Positions 21,168 to 29,445 of a stretch of 44,391 bases of DNA are shown here, piece by piece. Location: the NCBI GenBank assembly GCA_003162425.1, contig PMOK01000224.1, positions 25,250 through 69,640 of the forward strand, written 5' to 3'. Source of the stretch: Bryobacterales bacterium (GTDB lineage Bacteria > Acidobacteriota > Terriglobia > Bryobacterales > Bryobacteraceae). A program made the translations under genes and the position numbers. Within the stretch, counting starts at the first letter, position 1; each line of letters opens with the position of its first letter. Below the pieces are notes generated by a model. That model worked only from the letters and a program-made list of their open reading frames with translations. It ran no database searches and was not told where the DNA came from.

Positions 21168-21269
21168 TGTGGGGCAGGTTGGTAACTGTTGGTAACCTGC
21201 GCGCCGATTGCCGATCGGCGCAAACCGGCGCGGTTAGCAACCGCGCGCAGGATGCCATCCTGCCCCACA
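21168..21269. repeat. 102-base modular palindromic element, copy with different stems
   Basis: Bounded by TGTGGGGCAGG and TGCCCCACA. Inside are hairpins GCAGGTT/AACCTGC, GCGCCGAT/ATCGGCGC, CGCGGTT/AACCGCG and GCAGGAT/ATCCTGC. The border is the same as in the elements at 14705 and 18094, but the stems differ. It occupies nearly all of the divergent region between the GH115 and mannonate-dehydratase-like genes, so promoters for both must overlap it or lie at its edges. Confidence 0.88.
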
Positions 21270-21302
21270 CCTGAATACTATGATGGCGGTAGGATCAGCT
21301 CT

Positions 21303-22391
21303 ATGAATCGCCGACAATTTGTCTCTTCGTCTGGCGTTGTCGCGGCGCTCGCCGGGTCCTCTTCCGAACATGTGTCAGCGGCGCCGACGAAACCCGTACT
21401 TATGAAACTGGGATGCCAGAGCGCTCCCAGCAATGAGAAACATTTTCAATATTTCGCCCGCTACGGCGTCCGGAATATCTGTGGCTATCCGGAGATTGCG
21501 GATGGCCGTCTTTATGCCACGGTGGATGAACTTAAGCGCTTGCGCGATCTGGCCGGAAAATATGGCATTAGCGTGGATTGCGTCGCACCGCCATTTCTCG
21601 CGTCCAGCCATATCGATAGTGAAAAACATCCTGCGATCATGCTGGCTCAGAGCCCGGAGCGCGATCGCGACATCGAGTCGTTTCAGAATATGATCCGCAA
21701 CTCGGCGGCTGCCGGGATTCCATCCATCAAATACAACATGAGCATCCTGGGTGTGCTGCGCACTGGCCGCACTCCCGGCCGGGGCGACGCCACGTACAGC
21801 ACCTGGCGCTTGAAGGATGCGCACCCAGCCACGCCGCTCACTCGCGCCGGTCCTGTGGACGCGGACGCAGCCTGGGAGCGGATTACGTATTTTCTTGAAC
21901 GCGTCGTACCTGTAGCCGCGGAATACAAGATCCGGATTGCTTGCCACCCGCACGATCCTGGAGTGCCGCCCGAGGGTTACCAGGGGGTGGCGCGCGTACT
22001 GGGAACGGTCGACGGTCTGAAGAAGTTCGTTGCAATCCAGGAGAACCCGTATCACGGTTTGAACTTCTGCCAGGGAACGGTTTCTGAGACGCTGCAGAAT
22101 CCCGGCCAGGAAATCTTCGACGTCATTCGATATTTTGGCTCGCGCCAGAAGATATTCAACGTGCATTTCCGCAATATCCGCGGACGTCGCGACGATTTCA
22201 TGGAAGTGTTCCCGGACGAAGGCGATATCGATTTCGTCAAGGCCATTCAGGTGTACAAGGAAGTTGGGTATCCTTACCTGTTGATGCCGGACCATGTGCC
22301 CGAAGCGGCGGACGACCCCGCTGGATTGCAATCGTTTGCTTACTGCTACGGTTACATTCGAGCGTTGATTCAAGCCGTGAACCAGATGTAG
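21303..22391 (+). CDS. Mannonate dehydratase-like TIM-barrel protein with Tat-type signal
   Basis: A 362-residue protein with an N-terminal twin-arginine-like leader (NRRQFVSSSGVVAALAG) and a TIM barrel resembling UxuA, which dehydrates D-mannonate to 2-keto-3-deoxygluconate. The four metal ligands of the family appear conserved: H215 (ACHPHDPG), C256 (LNFCQGTV), H288 (NVHFRNIR) and D330 (MPDHVP). An export signal is unusual for UxuA, so it may be a periplasmic homologue with a related sugar-acid activity. The ATG at 21303 is preceded by AGGA; upstream in-frame sequence lies in the repeat element. The divergent GH115 gene fits glucuronate degradation. Confidence 0.8.
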   Translation: MNRRQFVSSSGVVAALAGSSSEHVSAAPTKPVLMKLGCQSAPSNEKHFQYFARYGVRNICGYPEIADGRLYATVDELKRLRDLAGKYGISVDCVAPPFLASSHIDSEKHPAIMLAQSPERDRDIESFQNMIRNSAAAGIPSIKYNMSILGVLRTGRTPGRGDATYSTWRLKDAHPATPLTRAGPVDADAAWERITYFLERVVPVAAEYKIRIACHPHDPGVPPEGYQGVARVLGTVDGLKKFVAIQENPYHGLNFCQGTVSETLQNPGQEIFDVIRYFGSRQKIFNVHFRNIRGRRDDFMEVFPDEGDIDFVKAIQVYKEVGYPYLLMPDHVPEAADDPAGLQSFAYCYGYIRALIQAVNQM

Positions 22392-22398
22392 GAGAATA

Positions 22399-23544
22399 AT
22401 GCTGACGGACCATCAAATCTCGGAGTTACGATCGCACTTTCCGATCCTCCAATCTAAAACGTATCTATACAATTGCTCGCAAGGCGCGTTGTCCGACGCG
22501 GTGGAAGGCGGCCTCCAGGAGTACGCTCGAAGCTGGCGGACATCGTCGGCTCCCTGGGACGATTGGATGCAAGCCTACGAAGCTCTACGCACCCAGTTCG
22601 CGCGCTTCATCAATGCCGACCGGGAGGAAGTTGCAATTGTGGCCAGCGCGTCGGCGGGTATCAATCCAATCGCCAATGCTGTGCAGTTCGATCATCGCAA
22701 AAAGGTGGTCATGAGTGAATACGAGTTTCCCACCATGGGGCAGATCTGGCTGGCCCAGCGACCGCGCGGCGCGGAGATCCAGTTTCTGGATGGCGTCAAC
22801 AACGTGGTTCCCACGGAATGCTATGCGGCCGCCATCGATGAGAGGACGCTGATAGTGCCGCTCACGCATGTCTCGTTCGTCAATGGATTCCGATCTGACG
22901 TAGCGGCGATCACGCGGATCGCTCACGAGCGCGGCGCGCTGTTGTTCTTGGATGGCTTCCAGGATTGTGGAACGCGCCCAATAGATGTAAAGGCTCTGGA
23001 CGTGGATTTCTATGTCACCGGCGTGCTCAAATATCTGCTGGGCCCGCCGGGGGTGGCATTTCTGTATGTGCGCCGCGAGCTGATCGAATCGCTCACCCCG
23101 ACCATCACCAGTTGGTTCGCGCAACGCGATGCTTTCGCGTTCGATACCAAGCGTCTCGACCCGGCGACGGATGCCCGCCGCTATGAAGGTGGTTCTCCGC
23201 CGATGCCGAATATCTACATGGCCCGGCCGGCGCTGGAACTACTGACGCAGATTGGAATGGAGAATGTGGCGGCGCAAATCGAACGGCTGACTCGCGCCTT
23301 CCTCGATGGTATTCGCTATCTTAAAATCGAATCCAAAACGCCGGCCTCGAGCGTGGGGCCGCTGGTGGTGCTGCGGGCAAACGACCCTAAGGCGATGCTG
23401 GCTCAGCTTACCGCGCGCGGGGTGGTCTGCTCCATACGCCGCGACGGCGTGCGCATCGCGTTCCATGTCTACAACACGCTGGAGGATGTTCACACCGCTT
23501 TGCGCGCCTTCGAAGACAATCTGGATTTGATGGTGCGTTCGTGA
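22399..23544 (+). CDS. Class V aminotransferase-fold PLP enzyme
   Basis: A 381-residue fold-type I PLP enzyme of the cysteine desulfurase / isopenicillin-N-epimerase / kynureninase group. Visible are the N-terminal YLYNCSQGALSDAV, IVASASAGINPIANA (cofactor phosphate region), LDGFQDCG with Asp185, and the probable PLP Lys at 211 in TGVLKYLLGPPGVAFLY. The C-terminal domain ends GVRIAFHVYNTLEDV. Its reaction is unknown; the lack of the usual desulfurase Cys-loop motif argues against an Fe-S role. It lies 7 bases after the UxuA-like gene, and its stop overlaps the next start (GTGA), so it is part of one operon with the bicupin and permease. Confidence 0.85.
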   Translation: MLTDHQISELRSHFPILQSKTYLYNCSQGALSDAVEGGLQEYARSWRTSSAPWDDWMQAYEALRTQFARFINADREEVAIVASASAGINPIANAVQFDHRKKVVMSEYEFPTMGQIWLAQRPRGAEIQFLDGVNNVVPTECYAAAIDERTLIVPLTHVSFVNGFRSDVAAITRIAHERGALLFLDGFQDCGTRPIDVKALDVDFYVTGVLKYLLGPPGVAFLYVRRELIESLTPTITSWFAQRDAFAFDTKRLDPATDARRYEGGSPPMPNIYMARPALELLTQIGMENVAAQIERLTRAFLDGIRYLKIESKTPASSVGPLVVLRANDPKAMLAQLTARGVVCSIRRDGVRIAFHVYNTLEDVHTALRAFEDNLDLMVRS

Positions 23545-24293
23545 AAGTGTTGGCCGGTGGCTGCCGGGTGTACTCGCCGGAGGATGGACAACTTTCGACT
23601 GTGGGAACCTGGGCGGAGCGTAAGGTAATCAGCCGGAAAAACGGAGCCGAGCGCATCACGCAAACGGTGAACCACTACGGGCCCGGCATCTCGCCGGCCA
23701 TCGTAAACCCGAACGCGGAAGAAGTGCTTTATGTAGCCGGGGGTGTTGGTGTCTGTCACATCAACGGTTCCCTCTTTAGCCTGCGCCGCGGCTGTGCCGT
23801 ATTCGTTCCTCCGGGCGCCGCGTACACGATCGAGAACGCCGGCCCCGAGACGCTCCGCATCGTCAGCGCGTGTTGCCCCGAAGATTCCGAGCGCCGGGTT
23901 GTCGAGCAGCCCTCAGGAGCCGCGTCCGGTGAACGCCCCAGGCTCATGGTGCACGAAGACGAGCGCGAGGATATTCGGGCAGGCGAAGATCGCATCTTCC
24001 GGTATCTTGTCCACACCGATCTGGGCTGCCGGCAAGTCACTCAGTTCGCCGGATGGATTCCGCCCAGCAAAGCGCCGTTCCATTACCACACCTACGAGGA
24101 AGTCATTTTCATTCTGGAAGGCAGCGGAATGGTGCATGTGGATGAAGAAGCTTGTGAATTCAACGCAGGCAGCAGCATATATTTCCCGGCCGGAGTTCGG
24201 CACTGCGTAGAGAATCCCGGGAACACCACAATTAAGCTGCTGGGCGCGTTCTACCCTTCAGGCAGTCCCGGCGTTGCGTATGAAGACGAGTGA
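23541..24293 (+). CDS. Bicupin protein, metal site in the C-terminal cupin only
   Basis: A 250-residue protein of two cupin barrels. The second has a full metal-binding set: H181, H183, E187 (FHYHTYEEVIFILEG) and H221 (PAGVRHCVEN). The first (about residues 45-105, NPNAEEVLYVAGG, PPGAAYTIEN) has the fold pattern but lacks the histidines. This asymmetry is seen in (S)-ureidoglycine aminohydrolase-like bicupins, which is one possibility given the amino-group enzyme and permease around it, but no ureide pathway gene is present. GTG start, overlapping the upstream stop by 4 bases. Confidence 0.8.
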   Translation: MKVLAGGCRVYSPEDGQLSTVGTWAERKVISRKNGAERITQTVNHYGPGISPAIVNPNAEEVLYVAGGVGVCHINGSLFSLRRGCAVFVPPGAAYTIENAGPETLRIVSACCPEDSERRVVEQPSGAASGERPRLMVHEDEREDIRAGEDRIFRYLVHTDLGCRQVTQFAGWIPPSKAPFHYHTYEEVIFILEGSGMVHVDEEACEFNAGSSIYFPAGVRHCVENPGNTTIKLLGAFYPSGSPGVAYEDE

Positions 24294-25680
24294 GGCCGCC
24301 GGCCTAGGCATCGAGCAAGGCGAACAGCTCTCGCGCCAGCTTTCGAGCGGACAGCTCAGCATGATCGCTATCGGAGGAGCGATCGGCACCGGGCTTTTTC
24401 TCGGCAGTTCGCTGGCCGTGCGCATCGCCGGACCCGGCGTCATCGTGAGCTATTTGATCGGCGCCGTCATCGCCCTGCTCTTCATGGGCGCGCTTTCGGA
24501 AATGGCGGTGGCTCATCCCACCGCTGGTTCATTCGGGGTTTACGCCGAGCTTTATCTCAACCGTTGGGCGGGTTTCGTCGTTCGCTATACCTATTGGGCG
24601 GCGCAATGCATCGCCATCGGAGGTGAGGCGACAGCCATCGCGATTTACTGCCAGTGGTGGTTCCCAAACACGCCGAAATGGCTTTGGGTGTTGGGATTCT
24701 CGCTGGCGCTGTTGTACGTCAACGCGCGGAGCGTCGCGAGCTTCGGCAGTTTCGAGTATTGGTTCGCGATGATCAAGGTGGTCGCCATTGTGGTGTTCAT
24801 CATCTTCGGGCTGGCGCTGGTAACCGGGCTCGGTCCAATCCCGGCCGTTGGTTTTTCGAACCTCACGGCGCACGGCGGGTTTCTCGCCACCGGTTGGCGC
24901 GGCGTCTGGATGGCCATGGTCTTCGTGATCTTCAGCTACATAGGAACCGAGGTGGTTGCGGTCACTTCCGGCGAGGCCAAAAACCCTGAGACCGCGGTGC
25001 CGCGAGCGATGCACAGCATGGTGGCCCGGCTGATCCTGTTCTACCTGGGCGCTATGGTGGTTCTCATCAGCATCGTTCCGTGGAACCAGATTCAGCCTGG
25101 CTCGGATGTGACCGCCAGTCCGTTCGTAAAAGTTTTCCAGCTCATCGGCGTGCCGGCGGCAGCTCACCTGGTGAACTTCGTGGTCATCACGGCCGCTGCA
25201 TCCAGCATGAACTGCAATTTATACCTATGCAGCCGGATGATGTTTTCACTGGCGCGCGGAGGCTACGCGCCACGGTTTCTCGGCGGAGTTTCCTCGCGCG
25301 GCACTCCGCTTCCGGCGCTGCTGGTCTCGGCTGCTGGATTGTTGCTGGCAACATTTTTGGCATTCGCTTATCCCGACGGCGCTTTCGTCTATTTATTCGG
25401 AATCGCACTGTTCGGCGGACTGTTCGTCTGGCTGATGATCTTCGTGACGCACTTGTTCTTCCGCCTGAAATGGGACTCCGAGCGCCGGCCCCGCCTGCCG
25501 GTGCGTATGATCGGCTATCCATACACTTCGCTCGCGGGCGCTGCGGCGATCGTCGCAATTCTCGGAACGACGTGGTGGGTGGAAGGCATGCGCGTAACGC
25601 TGATTGCCGGGCTGCCCTGGCTGGGAGTGCTGACAGTGGCATATTTCCTGGTCCGCCGACGGCCCTCGACGTCTGAATGA
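24280..25680 (+). CDS. Amino acid permease (APC superfamily, AAT-like)
   Basis: A 466-residue inner-membrane transporter with about 12 hydrophobic segments. The opening matches the amino acid transporter signature: LSSGQLSMIAIGGAIGTGLFLGSSLAVRIAGPGVIVSY, with the GAIGTGLF substrate-binding loop in the first broken helix, then EMAVAHPTAGSFGVYAE, and GTEVVAVTSGEAKNPETAVPRA in helix 6. Proton-coupled uptake of an amino acid is typical of the family. The ATG at 24280 overlaps the end of the bicupin by 14 bases. Being co-translated with the aminotransferase and cupin suggests it brings in their amino-compound substrate. Confidence 0.9.
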   Translation: MKTSEAAGLGIEQGEQLSRQLSSGQLSMIAIGGAIGTGLFLGSSLAVRIAGPGVIVSYLIGAVIALLFMGALSEMAVAHPTAGSFGVYAELYLNRWAGFVVRYTYWAAQCIAIGGEATAIAIYCQWWFPNTPKWLWVLGFSLALLYVNARSVASFGSFEYWFAMIKVVAIVVFIIFGLALVTGLGPIPAVGFSNLTAHGGFLATGWRGVWMAMVFVIFSYIGTEVVAVTSGEAKNPETAVPRAMHSMVARLILFYLGAMVVLISIVPWNQIQPGSDVTASPFVKVFQLIGVPAAAHLVNFVVITAAASSMNCNLYLCSRMMFSLARGGYAPRFLGGVSSRGTPLPALLVSAAGLLLATFLAFAYPDGAFVYLFGIALFGGLFVWLMIFVTHLFFRLKWDSERRPRLPVRMIGYPYTSLAGAAAIVAILGTTWWVEGMRVTLIAGLPWLGVLTVAYFLVRRRPSTSE

Positions 25681-25686
25681 ATCGAA

Positions 25687-25715
25687 TTGCGCACATTCGA
25701 AGTATCGAATATAAT
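25687..25715 (+). promoter_or_regulatory. Sigma-70-type promoter of the hydrogenase-4-like operon
   Basis: A perfect -10 hexamer TATAAT at 25710-25715 and a -35-like TTGCGC at 25687-25692 (TTG matches consensus) are 17 bases apart, the optimal spacing. Transcription would start near 25722, about 37 bases before the first gene. The local AT richness contrasts with the neighbouring coding DNA. Confidence 0.7.
25695..25710. promoter_or_regulatory. Putative operator ATTCGA-N4-TCGAAT
   Basis: A perfect inverted repeat of 6-base arms with a 4-base spacer lies between the -35 and -10 boxes. A further TCGAAT half-site at 25682-25687 precedes it, giving a second ATTCGA/TCGAAT pairing. Its place would block RNA polymerase when occupied. 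The natural candidate to bind it is the ArsR-type protein encoded as the last gene of the same operon; this link is inferred. Confidence 0.55.
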
Positions 25716-25758
25716 CGAAAGTGATTGATTCACCCGGCCCGCAGTTTCGCACGACCCT

Positions 25759-27804
25759 ATGTGGCCAACGCGTGAATTGTTCACAGCCGGACTGCTAGCC
25801 TACGCCCTGGCGATGGCCGGCGGGCTCGCTGGCCACGCATCCAAACGAACAGCAGCCTGGATCCCGCGCCTGCTCTGTCTTCTCTCGTTGGCGGGAGCGC
25901 TGTTGGAGTTCGGCGCCTCCGCCGGTGTCTTGTTCGGCGGCGCTGAATCCCATTGGGTACTGTCATCCGGCGTGCCCTACCTCAGCTACTCCGTTCGGCT
26001 CGACCCGCTCGCATCTTTTTTTGGCTTGGCGCTATCGCTGCTGGCAGCCTCCGTTTCCATATATTCTCTGGGGTACATCGCGCATTCAGCGGCTCGCAGA
26101 AGCCCGGGGTTGTTCTGCTTCTTCCTCAATCTGCTCCTGCTCTCCCTGACGCTAGTCTTCACCGCTTCAAACGTTCTGTTTTTCTTAATCGTCTGGGAGT
26201 TGATGGCGGTGGCGGCGTATTTTCTGATTGTGTTCGATCATGAATCAGGCGAAGCGAGAAAAGGCGGGCTGCTGTATTTCCTGATGTCGCGCGGTGGCAC
26301 CGGGATGCTGTTAGTCGGGTTCCTGCTTCTGGCAACCGCCGCCGGCAGCCTGGAATTTTCCGCTCTTCACGACGCTGGTCAGCAACTATCGCCCGCGCTG
26401 GGCGCGACTGCATTCCTGCTCCTGTTCCTCGGCTTTGGAGCTAAAGCCGGTATTATTCCGTTGCACATCTGGCTGCCCGCCGCCCATCCGGTGGCTCCGA
26501 GCAACATCTCCGCGCTGATGTCGGGGATCGTCATCAAGGCCGGCATCTACGGGATGGCCCGCGTCTTTTTCGATTTCTACGGAACGCTTTCGGTCTGGGC
26601 CGGCATGACCGTGCTGGTGATCGGAGTGGTGTCCGCGCTGCTAGGCGTTCTCTACGCGCTGATGGAGCACGATCTGAAGCGATTGCTCGCCTATCACTCC
26701 ATCGAAAACATCGGGATCATTCTCATGGGCTTCGGCTCGGCTCTGCTGTTCCGCTCTTTTGGGCATCCGCAACTTGCCGCCCTGGCGCTCATCGCGGGTC
26801 TTTTCCACACTCTGAATCACGCCGTATTCAAATGTCTCTTGTTCCTGGGGGCCGGCGGCGTGCTGCATGCAACGCACACGCGCAACATGGAAGAGCTGGG
26901 CGGCTTGATCCGGCGCATGCCTTCGACGGCCTTGTATTTTCTGATCGGCGCGATCGCCATCTCCGGATTGCCGCCATTGAATGGTTTCGTTAGCGAGTGG
27001 TTCACGTATCAAGCGCTGTTGGCCGGATTCGGCGCAACGCCAACCTTGACCCGGCTCGCGTTTCCAGTGGCCGGAGCGCTGCTGGCGCTGACCGCAGCCC
27101 TCGCCGCGGCCTGTTTTGTGAAAGCTTTCGGCATCACCTTCCTGGCGCTCCCTCGGAGTGAGGCAGCCGAGCGCGCAAGAGAGGTTCCCGTTTCGATGCG
27201 ATCCGCAATGGCGATCCTCGCGGTCGCCTGCGTGGTGCTAGGCCTCGGAGCGGCGTGGTTTCTTCCGGTCTTCGATCCAATCACAACCCGCGCCTTCGGC
27301 ATCGCCGCCAGTAAGGATCTTGCCGCAAATGGTCTCATTCTGACGGCAGGCTCGCTTCGCAGCGGAAGCGTTTCCCCCGCGATGATCGCCGCGCTGCTCA
27401 TCGGGCTGGGCGCGGTCCCGCTGTTGCTTCTGGTCTTGTGGGGACGAAAATCCTCGCGCACCACTGGCCCCGCCTGGGACTGCGGACTGCCGGGCCTTAC
27501 CTCTCAGAACGAATTTACGGCTACGGCGTTCTCCAAGCCGCTTCGGATGATCTTCGGCGCGCTGTTCCGGCCACGCCGGGAAATCCAAGCAGAGTACGAA
27601 GTGTCTCCCTACTATCCCAAAGCCATTCATTTCGAATCGGAGATCGAGCCCACCTTTGAAACTCATTTCTATCGCCCGTTGCAACACGGCATCCTGTGGG
27701 TCGCGACGCGTATGCGCCGCCTGCAGCAGGGCAGTATCCATCTATATCTGTTGTATGTCTTCGTCACGTTGATCCTGTTGCTGCTATTTGGAGTGCGTGG
27801 ATGA
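25759..27804 (+). CDS. hyfB: Proton-channel subunit, NuoL/HyfB-like
   Basis: A 681-residue membrane protein of the Mrp/NuoL/M/N antiporter-like family, nearest in pattern to hydrogenase-4 component B. It has many hydrophobic helices and the residues used for proton translocation: E147 in FLIVWELMAVAAYF, K229 in GFGAKAGIIPLHIWLPAAHP and K260 in SGIVIKAGIYG, then YHSIENIGIILMG and NHAVFKCLLFLGAGG. In the complex it should couple electron transfer to ion pumping. It is the first gene of a seven-gene operon; its TGA overlaps the next ATG (ATGA). Confidence 0.92.
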   Translation: MWPTRELFTAGLLAYALAMAGGLAGHASKRTAAWIPRLLCLLSLAGALLEFGASAGVLFGGAESHWVLSSGVPYLSYSVRLDPLASFFGLALSLLAASVSIYSLGYIAHSAARRSPGLFCFFLNLLLLSLTLVFTASNVLFFLIVWELMAVAAYFLIVFDHESGEARKGGLLYFLMSRGGTGMLLVGFLLLATAAGSLEFSALHDAGQQLSPALGATAFLLLFLGFGAKAGIIPLHIWLPAAHPVAPSNISALMSGIVIKAGIYGMARVFFDFYGTLSVWAGMTVLVIGVVSALLGVLYALMEHDLKRLLAYHSIENIGIILMGFGSALLFRSFGHPQLAALALIAGLFHTLNHAVFKCLLFLGAGGVLHATHTRNMEELGGLIRRMPSTALYFLIGAIAISGLPPLNGFVSEWFTYQALLAGFGATPTLTRLAFPVAGALLALTAALAAACFVKAFGITFLALPRSEAAERAREVPVSMRSAMAILAVACVVLGLGAAWFLPVFDPITTRAFGIAASKDLAANGLILTAGSLRSGSVSPAMIAALLIGLGAVPLLLLVLWGRKSSRTTGPAWDCGLPGLTSQNEFTATAFSKPLRMIFGALFRPRREIQAEYEVSPYYPKAIHFESEIEPTFETHFYRPLQHGILWVATRMRRLQQGSIHLYLLYVFVTLILLLLFGVRG

Positions 27805-28739
27805 CCGAGCGCGCCTTAGCCCTTCTTGCGCAGATCGCCATTGTCCTCTTTCTTTCGCCCTTGATCACTGGTTTTAGCCGGACACTAAAGGCCCGGCTTC
27901 AAATGCGCCGGGGAGCTGGAATCTTGCAGCCCTACTGGGATATTCATAAGCTCTTGCGCAAGGGGATGGTTATCCCGGAGACTGCTTCGTGGATCTTTTC
28001 CGCGACACCGTATGTTCTGTTCGTGACAACGTTGCTCGCAGGACTCTTGATACCCACCGTCTCGGCGCAGGCGCCTTTGAGCTTGTACGGGGGAGTGCTC
28101 GCCGTGGTCTATCTGCTGGCGCTGGGCCGATTTTTCCTGGCTCTTGGTGGACTGGACACCGGGAGTTCCTTTGGCGGCTTGGGTAGCAGCCGCGAGATGA
28201 CCATTTCGGCTATCGCCGAGCCAGCCTTGATGCTGGCCGTATTCACCGTCGCTCTGAGTGCCGGCTCCACCAATTTGAGTGTCGTGGCGCAAGCGTCGCT
28301 CGGACAGAGCTGGCGCTTTCTTGCTCCCCAGCAGATGCTGGCCTTTGCCGCGCTGTTCATCGTCCTGATCGCTGAAACAGGACGCATCCCCGTGGATAAC
28401 CCCGCCACGCACCTGGAACTGACCATGATCCACGAGGCGATGATTCTGGAATACTCGGGACCCTACCTGGCGCTGATAGAGTGGAGCGCGGCCATGAAGC
28501 AACTGGTGCTCATGACGCTGCTTGTGAATGTGTTCTTCCCGTTTGGATTAAGCATTGGCTGGTCTATGGGTACCTTGCTCAGCCTGGTTCTGTTCGGTCT
28601 GAAACTTCTGCTGCTGGCGGCGGCGGTGGTGCTGGTGGAAACCACCAATGCCAAGATGCGGCTGTTCCGCGTTCCGGAATTGCTTGCGGTCGCGTTCGTC
28701 TTGAGCGCTACGGCGCTGATTTCCACGTTTCTGTTTTGA
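27801..28739 (+). CDS. hyfC: Membrane anchor subunit, NuoH/HyfC-like
   Basis: A 312-residue membrane protein of the complex I subunit 1 / HycD / HyfC family, which joins the peripheral arm to the membrane arm. Typical motifs are RRGAGILQPYWDIHKLLRKG near residue 37 (loop facing the peripheral arm), GGLGSSREMTISAIAEPALML, and AETGRIPVDNPATHLELTMIHEAM with its run of conserved acidic residues. The ATG at 27801, overlapping the hyfB stop, is preferred over a longer in-frame reading that would run 105 bases into hyfB. Confidence 0.93.
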   Translation: MTERALALLAQIAIVLFLSPLITGFSRTLKARLQMRRGAGILQPYWDIHKLLRKGMVIPETASWIFSATPYVLFVTTLLAGLLIPTVSAQAPLSLYGGVLAVVYLLALGRFFLALGGLDTGSSFGGLGSSREMTISAIAEPALMLAVFTVALSAGSTNLSVVAQASLGQSWRFLAPQQMLAFAALFIVLIAETGRIPVDNPATHLELTMIHEAMILEYSGPYLALIEWSAAMKQLVLMTLLVNVFFPFGLSIGWSMGTLLSLVLFGLKLLLLAAAVVLVETTNAKMRLFRVPELLAVAFVLSATALISTFLF

Positions 28740-28754
28740 GGAAATAGATCACTC

Positions 28755-29438
28755 ATGTTCTTCTGGCAAGATCCGCAATTCGGCAACAAGATGATCACGC
28801 TGATGGCGGCACTGGTTCTAGTGATACAGATCCTGATGGTGTCGCAGCGGTGGCTGGTGACTAACATCCGCGCGTTCGGAGTGCAGTCTTTGCTGCTCGC
28901 CTGCATCGCCTGGACCATCGCCTACTTTAACCACGCGCCGCACATATATTGGGTCGCAGCTCTCACCCTGATCTTCAAGGCAGGCCTGCTGCCGGTGGTT
29001 CTGGAACGCCTGGTGGCGAGGATCGAGATCCGCCAGGAAATAGAACCCTTCGTGAATGTTCCGTTATCGGTGCTCGTCGCGGGAATGCTGACGCTGCTGG
29101 CCTATGTAGTCTCTGAATCGTTTCATCGGCCGAACGAACCCGCGGGGCACGGCCTTGGCCATAACACTCTAGCGGTCGCGATCGCGGTCTTCCTGATCGG
29201 CTTCTTCATGATGGTGAACCGGCGAAAAGCTTTGAGCCAAGTGCTCGGGCTGCTTTGCCTGGAGAACGGTCTCCTGCTGGCGGCTATCTCGCTGACTTAT
29301 GGGATGCCGTTGATCGTCGAGGTTGGCATTTTCTTCGACGTTTTGGTGGCCTCGCTGTTGCTGGCCATCCTGGTTTACCGTATCCGCGAGACGTTCGATT
29401 CCATGGACGTAAGCCGGCTAAGCCGGTTGAGGGGATGA
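28755..29438 (+). CDS. hyfE: Hydrogenase-4 component E-like membrane subunit
   Basis: A 227-residue protein with about six to seven hydrophobic helices, matching the HyfE family; its C-terminal part (MMVNRRKALSQVLGLLCLENGLLLAAI) resembles NuoK, including a Glu in the LCLENG helix used in proton transfer. GAGGAAA lies 9-15 bases before the ATG. It keeps the usual gene order of hydrogenase-4 loci (B-C-E-F-G-I; no component D is present, as in many non-enterobacterial versions). Confidence 0.88.
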   Translation: MFFWQDPQFGNKMITLMAALVLVIQILMVSQRWLVTNIRAFGVQSLLLACIAWTIAYFNHAPHIYWVAALTLIFKAGLLPVVLERLVARIEIRQEIEPFVNVPLSVLVAGMLTLLAYVVSESFHRPNEPAGHGLGHNTLAVAIAVFLIGFFMMVNRRKALSQVLGLLCLENGLLLAAISLTYGMPLIVEVGIFFDVLVASLLLAILVYRIRETFDSMDVSRLSRLRG

Positions 29439-29445
29439 CGGACCG

